Origin: Tolypothrix campylonemoides VB511288
GTDB taxonomy: Bacteria > Cyanobacteriota > Cyanobacteriia > Cyanobacteriales > Nostocaceae
Direction: 5' to 3'
DNA: 64,000 nucleotides
NCBI GenBank assembly: GCA_000828075.3
Contig: JXCB02000002.1
Location: forward strand, 1,242,248 to 1,306,247
The position numbers were made by a program, and so were the translations under genes. The first letter of the stretch is position 1. Every line of letters begins with the position of its first letter. Below the pieces are notes generated by a model. It worked only from the letters and a program-made list of their open reading frames with translations, did no database searches and was not told the origin of the DNA. Below, piece by piece: positions 16,272 through 26,066 of the stretch.

Positions 16272-18035
16272 TTAACTGATTGTAGAATCCCAATAACTAA
16301 AGCTTGCCTCAATCTCACTCCAACTTAATTCTAAAACACCAGGTTTTGAAAAATTGTTGTTTACTCCCCAAGGATTAAAAAGAGTGAATTTTTGGGTAGA
16401 GGAATTATAATCTATCAGCGCGTAAGCATGACCAGGCACGATATTTGATGCTACTCCAGTTGGTTTTGTACCAAACCCAATCAATTGTCTAGAATTGAAG
16501 GCATCAACTACAGAACTAAAGTTAAGACTATTACCAAGAGAAGTCTTTTTTCCTGTAATTTGTGCTAGTGCATCGCTGATATACCCACCTTTTCCAATAC
16601 CAGTGTAGGTGTTGGTATTATCTTGATAAATCCAACCAGACTCGTTAAGTTGGGCGTAAGCTTTCTCAGCAAAAGCAACCCATAACTCATTAGAAGAGCT
16701 ATTGTAGTCACTACCTTGATTGGCGTAAGCTAAATACCCTGATAAATTCGTTGGTAAATATCTGTCTACCGTTACATAGTCAGCAACTCCATTGTGCCAG
16801 AAGCGCAAGGTGAAAGTATTATCGCCGTTGTCAATGAACATACTCTCAATTGTGCCTGGAGAACGAACGGCTGTTTCAGCTAAACCTGCAAGGAAATAAC
16901 AGTTATTTGTCTGTCCTTGTTTCACATCTTGGTAACTAACACCATTTTGGAACAGAGAACCATTCGCGTATTGATAAGTGTATGAAGTTTGTGGGCGATC
17001 GCCTCCCATAAACCACTTATTAATTAGGTTCTCCATCTGAATGTCGCTGCTACCTGCACCCAAGTTACCTAGCGTGTTCCCTTGATACTTCTGGTTAGCA
17101 GTGTCACCATTAACAACCTTGTTAGACAAGACTCGGACGTAGTCCGGCATTTGTAAGTAAGAGGCATTAGTCACCAACGTACGGAGGTCTGTAATTTCAG
17201 TAGCATCAACTGTACCGCCGTCCTTTGCTTGACGCAAAACAGCTATCATGTCGTTGCGGTCTAATACATTATCAGCAAAGCGATTCCTAGACTCTACACG
17301 TAGAACACCATCTTGAACATTCAGGTCAAACCAGTCTTGAGTAGGAGCAACATTAGAGCCTTGAGTGGGAACAATGTTGAAGCTTGTTTGTACACTCTCT
17401 GTGCTAGCACCAGATTTGTCATAAGCCTTTGCTGACAACTGATAGCTACCACTACCTAGACCACTGAGGCTGTAGTTAAAGCTGGAATAGCGGTTATCGC
17501 TGCTATCAGCCGTGAATTGAACAGTATCAGAAATGTCTTGCGAGTTTACACCGTCTTTTTGCAACCAAAAATCCACTCGTGCTATGTCATTTGCACCATC
17601 ACCATCAAACGCCCTGGTGTTGATCAGGCTGACTGTTTCCCCTACTTGATAGCTGCTTTTATCAGTACTAAATTGTAAGAATTGGGGTGCTTCGTTTTTG
17701 AAAACATTGAGATTATAGGAAGTTCTTTTACCACTCACACGGTAGACTTGGATAGAATAAGTACCTGCATCCAAAGTCGTGTTGATAGATTCAGCACTAT
17801 CACGATCATTATGCGAACCCGCTATCACTGAACGATTGCTGTCTAACAATTGCAGATCTGCATCTCCTGACAGACCATCAAGAGCAAAGTTTAAACTACT
17901 ACGACCACTCAGAGTAAAGCTGTAGTCATCAATGCGATTGTTATGACCTAGCCATCCACTAAAAACCTGATTTTTAGAAGTAGTATTTGTATTAGCTGAT
18001 GGGCTTAGATTAATACTGTTATAATCAATTGGCAT
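16272..18035 (-). CDS. Calpain-like cysteine protease with PPC domain
   Basis: A 587-residue multidomain protein. Residues about 20-110 form a bacterial pre-peptidase C-terminal (PPC) domain (DYSFTLSGRSSLNFALDGLS, then YSIQVYRVSG). A beta-sandwich of cadherin/Ig type follows (about 115-225). The C-terminal part is a C2 calpain catalytic domain: Cys in GQTNNCYFLAGLAE, His in VPGHAYALIDY and Asn in FTLFNPWG, in the correct order. There is no signal peptide, so export would be leaderless. It lies upstream of the subtilisin gene on the same strand, with 340 bases and two hairpins between. Bacterial calpain-like proteases are uncommon and mostly uncharacterised. Partnership with the subtilisin (activation or joint secretion) is inference. 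Confidence 0.85.
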   Translation of the reverse strand: MPIDYNSINLSPSANTNTTSKNQVFSGWLGHNNRIDDYSFTLSGRSSLNFALDGLSGDADLQLLDSNRSVIAGSHNDRDSAESINTTLDAGTYSIQVYRVSGKRTSYNLNVFKNEAPQFLQFSTDKSSYQVGETVSLINTRAFDGDGANDIARVDFWLQKDGVNSQDISDTVQFTADSSDNRYSSFNYSLSGLGSGSYQLSAKAYDKSGASTESVQTSFNIVPTQGSNVAPTQDWFDLNVQDGVLRVESRNRFADNVLDRNDMIAVLRQAKDGGTVDATEITDLRTLVTNASYLQMPDYVRVLSNKVVNGDTANQKYQGNTLGNLGAGSSDIQMENLINKWFMGGDRPQTSYTYQYANGSLFQNGVSYQDVKQGQTNNCYFLAGLAETAVRSPGTIESMFIDNGDNTFTLRFWHNGVADYVTVDRYLPTNLSGYLAYANQGSDYNSSSNELWVAFAEKAYAQLNESGWIYQDNTNTYTGIGKGGYISDALAQITGKKTSLGNSLNFSSVVDAFNSRQLIGFGTKPTGVASNIVPGHAYALIDYNSSTQKFTLFNPWGVNNNFSKPGVLELSWSEIEASFSYWDSTIS

Positions 18036-18650
18036 AATTATCTATGTGTCGTTGGATTGAAAATGTTTGGTAGACACACCAACTAAAACCTCTGCCATAT
18101 AAAGGTTTTCGATGAAGATATCAAAATCAAATGGTTGAATGACTGTTGTTCTATAGTGCTACTTGTTATTTCAAAGCAGCCAGGTTGAAAACACGGAATT
18201 TTTATAAAGATAAAAAATAGGGGATTTGGTAATAGTACTTTCTTTGTATTAATAAGTGAAGATACTGAATTCTTAATTAAAAACACTTAAAAATAGAGAC
18301 CCATACCGCATATTTTTTCTCTGTATAAGGTATTTAAAAAATGATAAAAAAGGCACTTTTACAAGAAATCTAAGCAAGATAATTTATTCGTAGAGATTTA
18401 ACTTTATTCTTTTTTTTCAAACAGGTAATACTTTCAAGCAGGTGCAACTCTCCTAACAGGTTAGAGAAAAGCAGCAGTTTATTTATGCTCTAATACCGTT
18501 CATTTAAGGATTTTTTGTGATAGCGATCGCTCTTTATATGTAGGGCATACGATGGCACGAATGTGCCACCCTTGTACGCGTGTAGAGACGTTGTATGCAA
18601 TGCAACATATGCAAGCTCTCAGTTATCCAAACCGTATTAGTCTATAGTCA

Positions 18651-18712
18651 TACCAGTTCTCTATAAACTTGGACTTAATAAATATTGCTCTGTTCCTTGG
18701 TGTCTTGGCGGT
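18651..18712. repeat. Dispersed repeat, copy 2
   Basis: Near-identical to 2524-2594, shortened by one internal TTCTTGGC unit. It lies upstream of trhO. The wider gap 18036-18771 is A+T-rich, contains one GCGATCGC site and an imperfect inverted repeat around GTAGAGACGTTG, and has no recognisable gene. Confidence 0.7.
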
Positions 18713-18771
18713 TTGTTTAAAGGTAATTTTCACTTTGCAGATAGGACTGCTATATTATTTTGTAAAAGGGG

Positions 18772-19701
18772 ATGGACAAAGAAATGACCCTAGTTGTTGC
18801 AGCACTATATAAATTTGTTAAATTGCCAGATTTTGCCGAAAAACAACACTCTCTGCTGTCTTTATGCCAATCGCATGGTGTAAAGGGGACAATTCTATTA
18901 GCACCAGAAGGAATTAACGGTACAATAGCGGCTTCACGTCAAGGGGTTGACTCTGTTCTCTCTTTTTTGCGCTCCGATCCCCGCTTAGCAGACTTGGAAC
19001 ACAAAGAGTCTTATGCTGACTACTCACCGTTTGAGCGGATGAAAGTGCGCTTGAAAAAAGAAATTGTGACTATTGGAAGGACTGAAGTTGACCCGAATGA
19101 ACAGGTGGGTACCTATGTTAGTCCCAAGGATTGGAATGAGCTGATTTGCGATCCTGAAGTCACGGTGATTGACACCCGCAATGATTATGAGGTGAGGATC
19201 GGAACCTTTAAACGAGCGCAAAATCCTCATACGGAATCATTCCGTGAATTTCCCGAGTATGTGCACAAGCACCTCGACCCCAACGAACATAAAAAGGTTG
19301 CCTTGTTTTGTACTGGGGGAATTCGCTGCGAAAAAGCCTCTTCGTTTATGCTGTCCCAAGGGTTTCAAGAAGTTTATCACCTCAAAGGTGGGATTCTCAA
19401 ATATTTAGAGGAAGTTCCTGAGTCTGAGAGTTTGTGGGATGGCGAGTGTTTTGTGTTTGACCAACGCATCGCTGTCAGTCACGGTTTAGAAACCGGTAGT
19501 TATGATATGTGCGCAAGTTGCGGGCGTCCTATCTCTGAAGCTGATAAATCATCTCCTAAGTATGAGGAAGGAGTTTCTTGCGCCTATTGTTTTGATAGCC
19601 TCTCGGAGGAGAAAAAGACACGTCAGCAGGAGAAAAAACGACAGTTGGAGTTGGCTAGGAAGCGGAATGGACAGGATTTCTCGGTCACTTCGACACAATG
19701 A
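18772..19701 (+). CDS. trhO: tRNA uridine(34) hydroxylase, rhodanese family
   Basis: A 309-residue protein of the YceA/TrhO family, which uses oxygen to hydroxylate U34 of certain tRNAs on the way to 5-methoxyuridine or its derivatives. The N-terminal domain has the family motif [15 protein letters not shown]. The central rhodanese domain has [15 protein letters not shown] and the active-site loop [12 protein letters not shown]. The C-terminus holds a four-cysteine zinc-binding motif (CASCGRP then CAYC) and ends in a basic coiled tail, as usual for the longer members. Two in-frame ATGs (18772 and 18784) are possible; the first is used here. It is convergent with the methyltransferase, whose stop lies 52 bases away. 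Confidence 0.93.
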   Translation: MDKEMTLVVAALYKFVKLPDFAEKQHSLLSLCQSHGVKGTILLAPEGINGTIAASRQGVDSVLSFLRSDPRLADLEHKESYADYSPFERMKVRLKKEIVTIGRTEVDPNEQVGTYVSPKDWNELICDPEVTVIDTRNDYEVRIGTFKRAQNPHTESFREFPEYVHKHLDPNEHKKVALFCTGGIRCEKASSFMLSQGFQEVYHLKGGILKYLEEVPESESLWDGECFVFDQRIAVSHGLETGSYDMCASCGRPISEADKSSPKYEEGVSCAYCFDSLSEEKKTRQQEKKRQLELARKRNGQDFSVTSTQ

Positions 19702-19752
19702 AAAGTGGGCTATACGAACAAACGCTGTCTTTGCAGCCTCTGGGAGGTTCAC

Positions 19753-20418
19753 CTAGGGACGCTTCAGCGCTAAGGTCAAGCCATCGGCAATTGGCACTAA
19801 ACTTATGGTGATTCGTGGGTCTTGATGCAGTTTCTGATTAAATGCCCGGATGCTATTAGTTATCTTGTCTTGCTCTTGGGGATCTGCGACTCGTCCTGAC
19901 TGTAGGACATTATCAACCGCAATCAACCCACCTGGACGTAGAAGTTGTAGAGATCGCTCGTAGTAATTACCGTAATTGTTTTTATCAGCATCGATAAAGG
20001 CAAAATCAAAGGTGCCTGCTTCTCCTGCGGCTATAAGCTTATCTAGAGTGTCGAGTGCTGGGGCAATGTGTAGCTCGATTTTATGTGCCACTCCGGCTTG
20101 CTCCCAGTAGCGGCGGGCGATCGCCGTATACTCTTCACTCAGATCACAAGCAACAACCTTACCCTCTGGTGGTAACGCCAATGCCACCACTAGAGAACTA
20201 TAACCTCTGAATACACCTATATCTAGAGTTTTTTTTGCACCCATCAACTGCACCAGCAGCGCCATAAATTGCCCCTGTTCTGGAGTAATCTGCATTCTGC
20301 TCCTCGGATGCTGTGCTGTTTCTTGTCTCAACTGCGCTAAAATTTCAGGCTCTCGCAATGAAACTGATTGCAAGTATTCATAAAGACTTTTTTCAAGTCC
20401 TGACGTTTTATGTGCCAT
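19753..20418 (-). CDS. SAM-dependent O-methyltransferase
   Basis: A 221-residue class I methyltransferase of the caffeoyl-CoA / catechol O-methyltransferase type. Motif I is LDIGVFRGYSSLVVALALP, the acidic loop at the end of strand 2 is VACDLSEEYTAIAR, and the metal-binding Asp residues are in FAFIDADKNNYGNYYE and VDNVLQSG. It should transfer a methyl group from S-adenosylmethionine to a phenolic or similar hydroxyl with a divalent metal; the acceptor is unknown. It is monocistronic on the minus strand, convergent with trhO. The 400-base gap upstream (20419-20818) is A+T-rich with no visible gene and must hold the promoters of this gene and of the divergent kinase. Confidence 0.88.
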   Translation of the reverse strand: MAHKTSGLEKSLYEYLQSVSLREPEILAQLRQETAQHPRSRMQITPEQGQFMALLVQLMGAKKTLDIGVFRGYSSLVVALALPPEGKVVACDLSEEYTAIARRYWEQAGVAHKIELHIAPALDTLDKLIAAGEAGTFDFAFIDADKNNYGNYYERSLQLLRPGGLIAVDNVLQSGRVADPQEQDKITNSIRAFNQKLHQDPRITISLVPIADGLTLALKRP

Positions 20419-20818
20419 GTTCTGCTGCTGATGGCTAATTGTATTTTTATCATTACATAAGTATCAGTGACTCTCTGTATTTTTTTATCTTGAAGTCAGA
20501 AACCTCCCACTCTCTGTTTATATTTAAACGCACCCAATATGGTTACAGTGCGCCATTCTCAGGGTTATGTTAAGAAAGCCCGCCGATAAATATCTTATAG
20601 TGTTTATGAAAGTAGTTTTTTATTTACAAAAATAAATAGGCATCCTTGTCACGGACAAAAAACCATAATTATCAATGATAATTTCAAAAAATCATGACTT
20701 ATTGAGGTAGATAATTCATACTCTCTTTCTTGAGTTGTATTTTATAAGTTCTCTAAATTTAGTAAATTAACATACAATCTAAAATTATACTTTACTGTAT
20801 CGTCAAACAGGGGGAGTC

Positions 20819-21784
20819 ATGAGCCGTCCTATAATTCTTGGTATTGTTGGTGACAGCGCAGCTGGAAAAACAACACTGACTAAAGGGATTGCTCAAGTTC
20901 TTGGTCCGGAGAATGTTACGGTGATTTGTACGGATGATTACCATAAGTACGACCGTAAGCAGCGTGCTGAGATTGGTATCACTGCTCTTCATCCTGACTG
21001 CAATTATTTAGATATTATGCAGCACCACCTGTCGCAACTGAGGATAGGGCAGCCAATTCTCAAACCTGTTTACAGCCACAAAACTGGTACTTTTGAGCCA
21101 CCAGTTTATATTAAGCCAAGTAAATTTGTCATAGTTGAGGGATTGCTGGGTTATTCCACCCGTGGTGCCCGTGACTCCTACGACGTGAAAGTTTACCTTG
21201 CTCCCCCTGAATCTTTACGCGCTCAATGGAAAGTTAAGCGGGATACGCAAAAGCGAGGGTATACAGAAGAACAAGTACTGGAAGAACTCAGAAAACGCGA
21301 ACCAGATTCTGAGCAATTTATCCGTCCCCAACGGCAATGGTCAGATATAGTCGTGAGTTTTTATCCTCCCAGCGACGATTTAGAGCAAACCAATGGACAC
21401 CTAAATGTGCGTCTGGTACTGCGTCCTACGATTCCTCATCCAGATTTTAGCCAGATTCTCAACTACGGCGATGGCAGTTTTGAGTCAGCAATCCGCTTAG
21501 AATTAGACCGGGATATGGGCAAACCGGTTGATGTTCTAGAAGTTGATGGTCATGCCACTTTGGAACAGGTGAATAAGTTAGAGCATATTATTTGTGCTGA
21601 TATGCCCTACCTGAAGAATATATGCGATCGCGAAAGCAACCCAGAGTTGGGCAAAATTGCTGGCACAACTGGGGAAACACTTCAAAGTTACCCCCTCGCT
21701 CTCACCCAGCTATTGATTACGTACCATATGCTCAAAGCGACACAAAATTATCAGCATGAAATCAGGGAAACTACGCTAAAATAG
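20819..21784 (+). CDS. Phosphoribulokinase-like kinase (paralogue)
   Basis: A 321-residue P-loop kinase of the phosphoribulokinase/uridine-kinase family, colinear with Calvin-cycle PRK (VICTDDYHKYDRKQR, ITALHPDCNYLDIM, VIVEGLLGY, WKVKRDTQKRGYT). The Walker A motif is GDSAAGKTT. In oxygenic phototroph PRK the same site is GDSGCGKST, and its cysteine forms the redox disulfide with the cysteine of VICLDDYH. Here the first cysteine is Ala15 while the second (Cys37) remains, so thioredoxin/CP12-type redox switching through this pair is impossible. This looks like the second, non-canonical PRK found beside the true one in some cyanobacteria. Ribulose 5-phosphate as substrate is plausible but unproven. 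Confidence 0.85.
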   Translation: MSRPIILGIVGDSAAGKTTLTKGIAQVLGPENVTVICTDDYHKYDRKQRAEIGITALHPDCNYLDIMQHHLSQLRIGQPILKPVYSHKTGTFEPPVYIKPSKFVIVEGLLGYSTRGARDSYDVKVYLAPPESLRAQWKVKRDTQKRGYTEEQVLEELRKREPDSEQFIRPQRQWSDIVVSFYPPSDDLEQTNGHLNVRLVLRPTIPHPDFSQILNYGDGSFESAIRLELDRDMGKPVDVLEVDGHATLEQVNKLEHIICADMPYLKNICDRESNPELGKIAGTTGETLQSYPLALTQLLITYHMLKATQNYQHEIRETTLK

Positions 21785-21886
21785 CTCAAAATTAAATATT
21801 TGGTTAAATGTGGAGAGGTTGTCAGAATTACAGGGGATGACTTAGGAATAAATCCATGTATCATCATTTGTCCTCTGTATTCGTCT

Positions 21887-22618
21887 ATGACTTATTGCCT
21901 CAGAATTGCCGATATACCTGTGACTGAGCGTCCGCGCGAGCGATTGTTAACGCATGGTCCGAAAATTTTAGCCACAGCGGAGTTAATAGCAATTCTGCTA
22001 GCTACTGGTCAAGGACACGGTAAACTTTCTGCTGTGGGTCTAGGGCAATATATTTTACAGGAACTGAGCAAACACCAGCGAGACCCCTTAGCAGTTCTGC
22101 GAGATGTCAGCGCCGCCGAGTTGATGAAAATTCCTGGTATTGGTCCTGCAAAAGCAACGACCATCTTGGCGGCGATTGAATTAGGGAAACGAGCATTTCA
22201 ATCCCGTCCAGGAGAACGCACGTTAATTGATAGTCCACAGGCGGCGGCTGCAGCTCTTAGTCAAGATTTAATGTGGCAAAACCAGGAACGTTTTGCAGTG
22301 GTATTGTTAGATGTGAAGAATCGCCTCTTAGGAACGCAAGTTATTACCATTGGAACAGCAACGGAAACTTTAGCTCCTCCGCGCGAAATTTTTCGAGAAG
22401 TGATTCGTCAAGGAGCAACGCGGGTTATAGTGGCACATAACCATCCGTCTGGACATGTGGAACCTAGTCAAGAAGATATCGAATTAACGCGACAGTTGTT
22501 ACTCGGAGCGCAGTATTTGGGCATTCCTCTTTTAGACCATCTTATTTTAGGTGATGGCAATCATCAGAGCCTGCGGGAAATCACAACATTGTGGGACGAT
22601 TATCCGCAGGGAGATTAA
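21887..22618 (+). CDS. radC: RadC-family JAB/MPN-domain protein
   Basis: A 243-residue member of the RadC family. The N-terminal half contains a helix-hairpin-helix ([20 protein letters not shown]). The C-terminal half is a JAMM metalloprotease-like domain with the zinc motif [16 protein letters not shown]. Although named a DNA-repair protein, its real function is unsettled. A longer frame from a TTG at 21800 adds 29 residues unlike the family; the ATG at 21887 gives the usual start [20 protein letters not shown]. It lies about 100 bases downstream of the kinase gene on the same strand and may be co-transcribed with it. Confidence 0.9.
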   Translation: MTYCLRIADIPVTERPRERLLTHGPKILATAELIAILLATGQGHGKLSAVGLGQYILQELSKHQRDPLAVLRDVSAAELMKIPGIGPAKATTILAAIELGKRAFQSRPGERTLIDSPQAAAAALSQDLMWQNQERFAVVLLDVKNRLLGTQVITIGTATETLAPPREIFREVIRQGATRVIVAHNHPSGHVEPSQEDIELTRQLLLGAQYLGIPLLDHLILGDGNHQSLREITTLWDDYPQGD

Positions 22619-22627
22619 GCCTGTTGC

Positions 22628-22788
22628 TATAGCAGGGGACTGGGGACTGGGGACTGGGGACTGGGGAACTCGGGGCCCCCACTCCCTCCGGTCGTGGGGA
22701 TTAGGGGCAATGGGGACTGGGTGAAAAGTCTTTTTGTGTCTAGGTTTTATCATCTGTTAGCGTCGTACGCACCTTGGCTGTTGCTATA
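22628..22788. mobile_element. MITE-like element with TATAGCA ends, copy 1
   Basis: It starts TATAGCAGGGGACT, ends GGCTGTTGCTATA, and contains four GGGGACT heptamers and an internal AAAAGTCTTTTTGTGTCTAGG segment in parts. A reverse-complement copy with the same ends and interior is at 56489-56593. The short inverted ends starting with TA suggest a non-autonomous element of the kind mobilised by TA-target transposases; this is inference. Confidence 0.65.
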
Positions 22789-22809
22789 AAGTCAATTGGA
22801 TGAAAATGA

Positions 22810-22864
22810 AACCACAGATGAACGTAGATAAATCATCTGTGTGCATCTGTGTGCATCTATGGTT
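22810..22864. repeat. AACCACAGATG palindromic repeat, uninterrupted copy
   Basis: It begins AACCACAGATG and ends CATCTATGGTT, a 55-base copy of the outer repeat seen at 2671 and 4170 but without the inserted palindrome. The rest of the 22619-23076 gap is non-coding. Confidence 0.65.
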
Positions 22865-23076
22865 TTATATCATGTCCGATTACTCGTACTTGGGTGTAGT
22901 GGTTCAACAGGCAGAGGGCATTAAAAATTTTTCTCCGAATACTTATAAATAAATATGTCTAAAAATATACTTATAAAGTATGTATGTCTACTAACTAAGG
23001 GGTGATTTAGCTATTAAATATGCTGTTATAAACTGTTGGCTGTACGCAATAATTCTTTACAAAGAGAGAGGGCATC

Positions 23077-24552
23077 ATGGCTAACCAAATCAAAACCAAT
23101 TTGTTTCAACCAGATTACTGTTTCATTCCTGATACTTTTTCTCAACTAGCAGATGTAACTCATATCTCTTCCATAGAAAATACTGAGGAATTGCTGCAAA
23201 AGTTCTGTAAACATTCCCATCCCGAAATACTATGTTGCATTACTGTCTATAATGAACCAGCCGAAGCTTTGCTCTACTCACTAGTAGGCATAAAAAATAA
23301 CATTAATTACTTGGTAAGTACAGGGAATTCTTCCTTAGCAAGCCAAATTACAATTTGTATTATTTTTGACGGTCGCAACAAAATGTCAGCTTCTACCGCT
23401 ACCTTAATCAAGGATTTAAATCTATACGATCCAGAAAAAGTTGAGCCTAGAGCAGGAGTACACGTTTTTAATACCAGACTTGACAATAAAAAGCTCAAAC
23501 AATGTCTTGACCGTGTTACAAGCAGTGTGATGTCTGATAAATATGCTACCAGCGTTTATCGGACAGCACAGAGATATGAGGGAATGAATTTATCAAATTA
23601 TATCGAAGAAGAAAATGAGAACAAAGAGCAAGTTCTACCAAGAGTTTTACTCTGTATTAAGGAACACAATGCAGGCAAATTGAACAGCCACTGGTGGTTT
23701 TTTATGTTGTTCAGTCGCAGCTTGTCTCCTAAATATTGTATCCAAATGGACGCTGGGACAGTGCCTACTGCTGGCTGTATTCACTCCCTTTGGCTCCATA
23801 TGGAGCAACATCAGAATGTAGCAGGAACTGCCAGTTTTACTTTCACTCCAAAACCTCGTAGATTATGGAATATGCTATCAAATTGGCAGTCTGCTTATTT
23901 TAGTGTTGAAAAAGTCTTAACTTTTCCTGCTGAAGTAGCAGCAGGATACCTCAGTATTCTTCCAGGACAGCTAAGTATGTTGCGTTGGAAGGCTTTGTAT
24001 CCTCAACAGTCCGAGCAATTTGTCAAAGAAGGACAAGGCTTTCCCTTGAAAGGATATTTTCGAGGTCTAAAAAAGCTTAGTTTGATTGAATCTAATATGT
24101 TCTTGGCAGAAGACCGAATTATTGGTTTTGAAATTGTTACAAATTCTTCTCATGGTTGGAAGATAGCTTTTGTTCCATCTGCGGTAGTCATCACAGACGT
24201 TTGTTCATCTCTATCCGAGTTGTTACAGCAACGACGACGCTGGATTAATAGTGTTTTTACTGTTCAGCTTTGGATGAGTCTCCAGTGTTTTAAATATCTG
24301 CGTAACAGTAGCATTAAATTAAATGATAAATTTCGTTTTCTAACAGCATCTACTTACCATTTCCTGACAGCACTTTTTACTTGGTTTTATCCAGCTACCA
24401 TCTATGCTTCAGTTATCTTAATATATATATATACAAAATCCATTTTAGAAATTCATTTTCAGCCATTTACATCAATCATTGATTTATCTTTTATTATAGA
24501 AATTTGTTCTTTAACCTTCATATTGATTTTTGCCAAGTTGTATAAAACTGGA
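23077..24552 (+). pseudogene. Chitin-synthase-like GT2, 5-prime part (split by IS)
   Basis: The first 492 codons of a processive GT2 that matches the fungal-type chitin synthase family motif by motif: ITVYNEP (55-61), DGRNKM (98-103), KLNSHWWFF (201-209), donor Asp in CIQMDAGTVP (221-230), YLSILPG (291-297), LAEDRIIGFE (343-352, catalytic Asp) and QRRRW (385-389). Two or more membrane helices follow (about 425-455 and 470-487). The frame reaches a TAG that lies within the insertion-sequence end, so the gene is truncated by transposition. The remainder, with the HDVSWGTKG signature, resumes at 26065 in the same phase. The intact protein would be about 670 residues, in the inner membrane, polymerising a beta-1,4-linked amino sugar if it acts like its relatives. 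Its ATG follows an AGAGAG-type leader. Confidence 0.88.
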
Positions 24553-26066
24553 CTTTAGACTAAAGGTGAGCGATCGCGCGCTTGAGAGGTTTGGCAAAAA
24601 ATAAAGGGATGCCAGTAAGAACAAGCACCCCAGTAACGGAAGATGAAAAAAGCACAACCAATTTTCATCTACCGATATGGATGTTTTTGCACAACTAAAG
24701 GAATTCCGTCAAGCAGCATACGAATGTTTATGTCGGGCAAAGGATGCAACATTTGAACTGATGGATGCAATATTGCTGACACGCAACGCGTACAGCTTGG
24801 CAGATTTATCAATGTGTCCAGTGTTCCGTCGTCAATGGTCAAGCATCTACGAGGCAATACAAGATACCAGACCACAGCGCAACAAGTTAATGCGACTATA
24901 CAATAAAAATATACCAAAACAAGAACGTATTCTCCTTGCAGGAGACCATACCACATGGTCAAGACCGGATGCAGTGACGCTAAGAGAAAGAACGTATGAG
25001 CATTATACTCAAGGTGGAAGAGGAGGTCGTCCCATCACGTCTGGGTACGGATACAGTAGTATTGCTTGGATACCAGAAACTGAAGGAAGTTGGGCATTAC
25101 CACTAAGACATGAACGAATTACGAGTTGGGAAAATCCCATAGATAAAGCTGTATGGCAACTAAAGCAGGTGTGTCAGCATTTACCATCACGACCAATCAC
25201 ATTATGGGACAACGAATATGGATGTGCGCCATTTGTGATCAAAACTGCTGACATTAATGCAGATAAACTGATGCGGTTGCGTTCCAATTTGTGTTTATGG
25301 GGAGAACCACCACAATACTCAGGCAGGGGGAAACCACGAGTACACGGAGATAAGTTTAAACTCAACGATGCCAGTACTTGGTCAGAACCGACCCAAACCA
25401 TTGAACAACAAGATGGCAAACTGGGTAGAGTCAGAATTCGGCTCTGGACAAGAAAGCATTTTCGTCTTTCTCCACACCATCCGATGTCCATTATACTGGT
25501 TGAAAGGTTGCAAGAAGATGGCTCCCCACGAGTCAATAAACCGATGTGGTTGGCTTTTGTGGGTGAAGAAATGCCGCCTTTATCTGAACTGTGGAAACTC
25601 TATTTACGACGCTTTGCGGTTGACCACTGGTATCGGTTTATTAAACAACGCTTGCATTGGACACTACCAAAGCTCTCTACTCCCCAACAATGCGACCGAT
25701 GGAGTGACCTCATGCCGCTCATGACTTGGGAGTTATGGCTGGCTCGTGATCTTGTTAGCGATCATCCCCTCCCGTGGCAGAAACAGATGACCCAATTCAC
25801 ACCTGGACGGGTTGCACAAGCGATGCCTGGAATTTTGGTCAGAGTTTCTACTCCTGCCAAACCGCCGAAACCACGAGGTAAATCCCCTGGTTGGAAGACC
25901 GGACAACCCCGACAACGTAGAATTCGCTATCCAATAGTTAAAAAGCGTACTTCATCTTCACGTAAAGCCGCCAAAAAAACCGCTTGATTTGTAACTTTTC
26001 TACTTTTTTGATTTCCTTGTTTTCAACTCAGTTTCCCTGAGTTATTTTGTGCTTCTTAGTCTAAAG
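24553..26066. mobile_element. Insertion sequence in the chitin-synthase-like gene
   Basis: About 1.5 kb, bounded by 11-base terminal inverted repeats CTTTAGACTAA (24553-24563) and TTAGTCTAAAG (26056-26066), with a single transposase gene. The exact ends and target duplication are not resolved: the flanks show no clear direct repeat outside the inverted ends. The coding phases on either side (codon starts 24550 and 26065) are congruent modulo 3, so removal of 1512 bases would rejoin the target gene. A GCGATCGC octamer lies just inside the left end. Confidence 0.8.
24677..25987 (+). CDS. DDE transposase (IS4/IS701-like)
   Basis: A 436-residue transposase filling the insertion sequence. Likely catalytic acidic residues are Asp in ILLAGDHTTWSRP and Asp in PITLWDNEYG. 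The third position, normally Glu in the YREK-like helix, falls in RRFAVDHWYRFIKQRLHW, where Asp is seen instead; activity cannot be judged by eye. The C-terminus is strongly basic (KPRGKSPGWKTGQPRQRR), as in many cyanobacterial transposases of this group. The overall pattern resembles IS701/IS4-superfamily enzymes that cyanobacterial genomes carry in many copies. The frame is intact, so the element may still be mobile. Confidence 0.82.
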   Translation: MDVFAQLKEFRQAAYECLCRAKDATFELMDAILLTRNAYSLADLSMCPVFRRQWSSIYEAIQDTRPQRNKLMRLYNKNIPKQERILLAGDHTTWSRPDAVTLRERTYEHYTQGGRGGRPITSGYGYSSIAWIPETEGSWALPLRHERITSWENPIDKAVWQLKQVCQHLPSRPITLWDNEYGCAPFVIKTADINADKLMRLRSNLCLWGEPPQYSGRGKPRVHGDKFKLNDASTWSEPTQTIEQQDGKLGRVRIRLWTRKHFRLSPHHPMSIILVERLQEDGSPRVNKPMWLAFVGEEMPPLSELWKLYLRRFAVDHWYRFIKQRLHWTLPKLSTPQQCDRWSDLMPLMTWELWLARDLVSDHPLPWQKQMTQFTPGRVAQAMPGILVRVSTPAKPPKPRGKSPGWKTGQPRQRRIRYPIVKKRTSSSRKAAKKTA

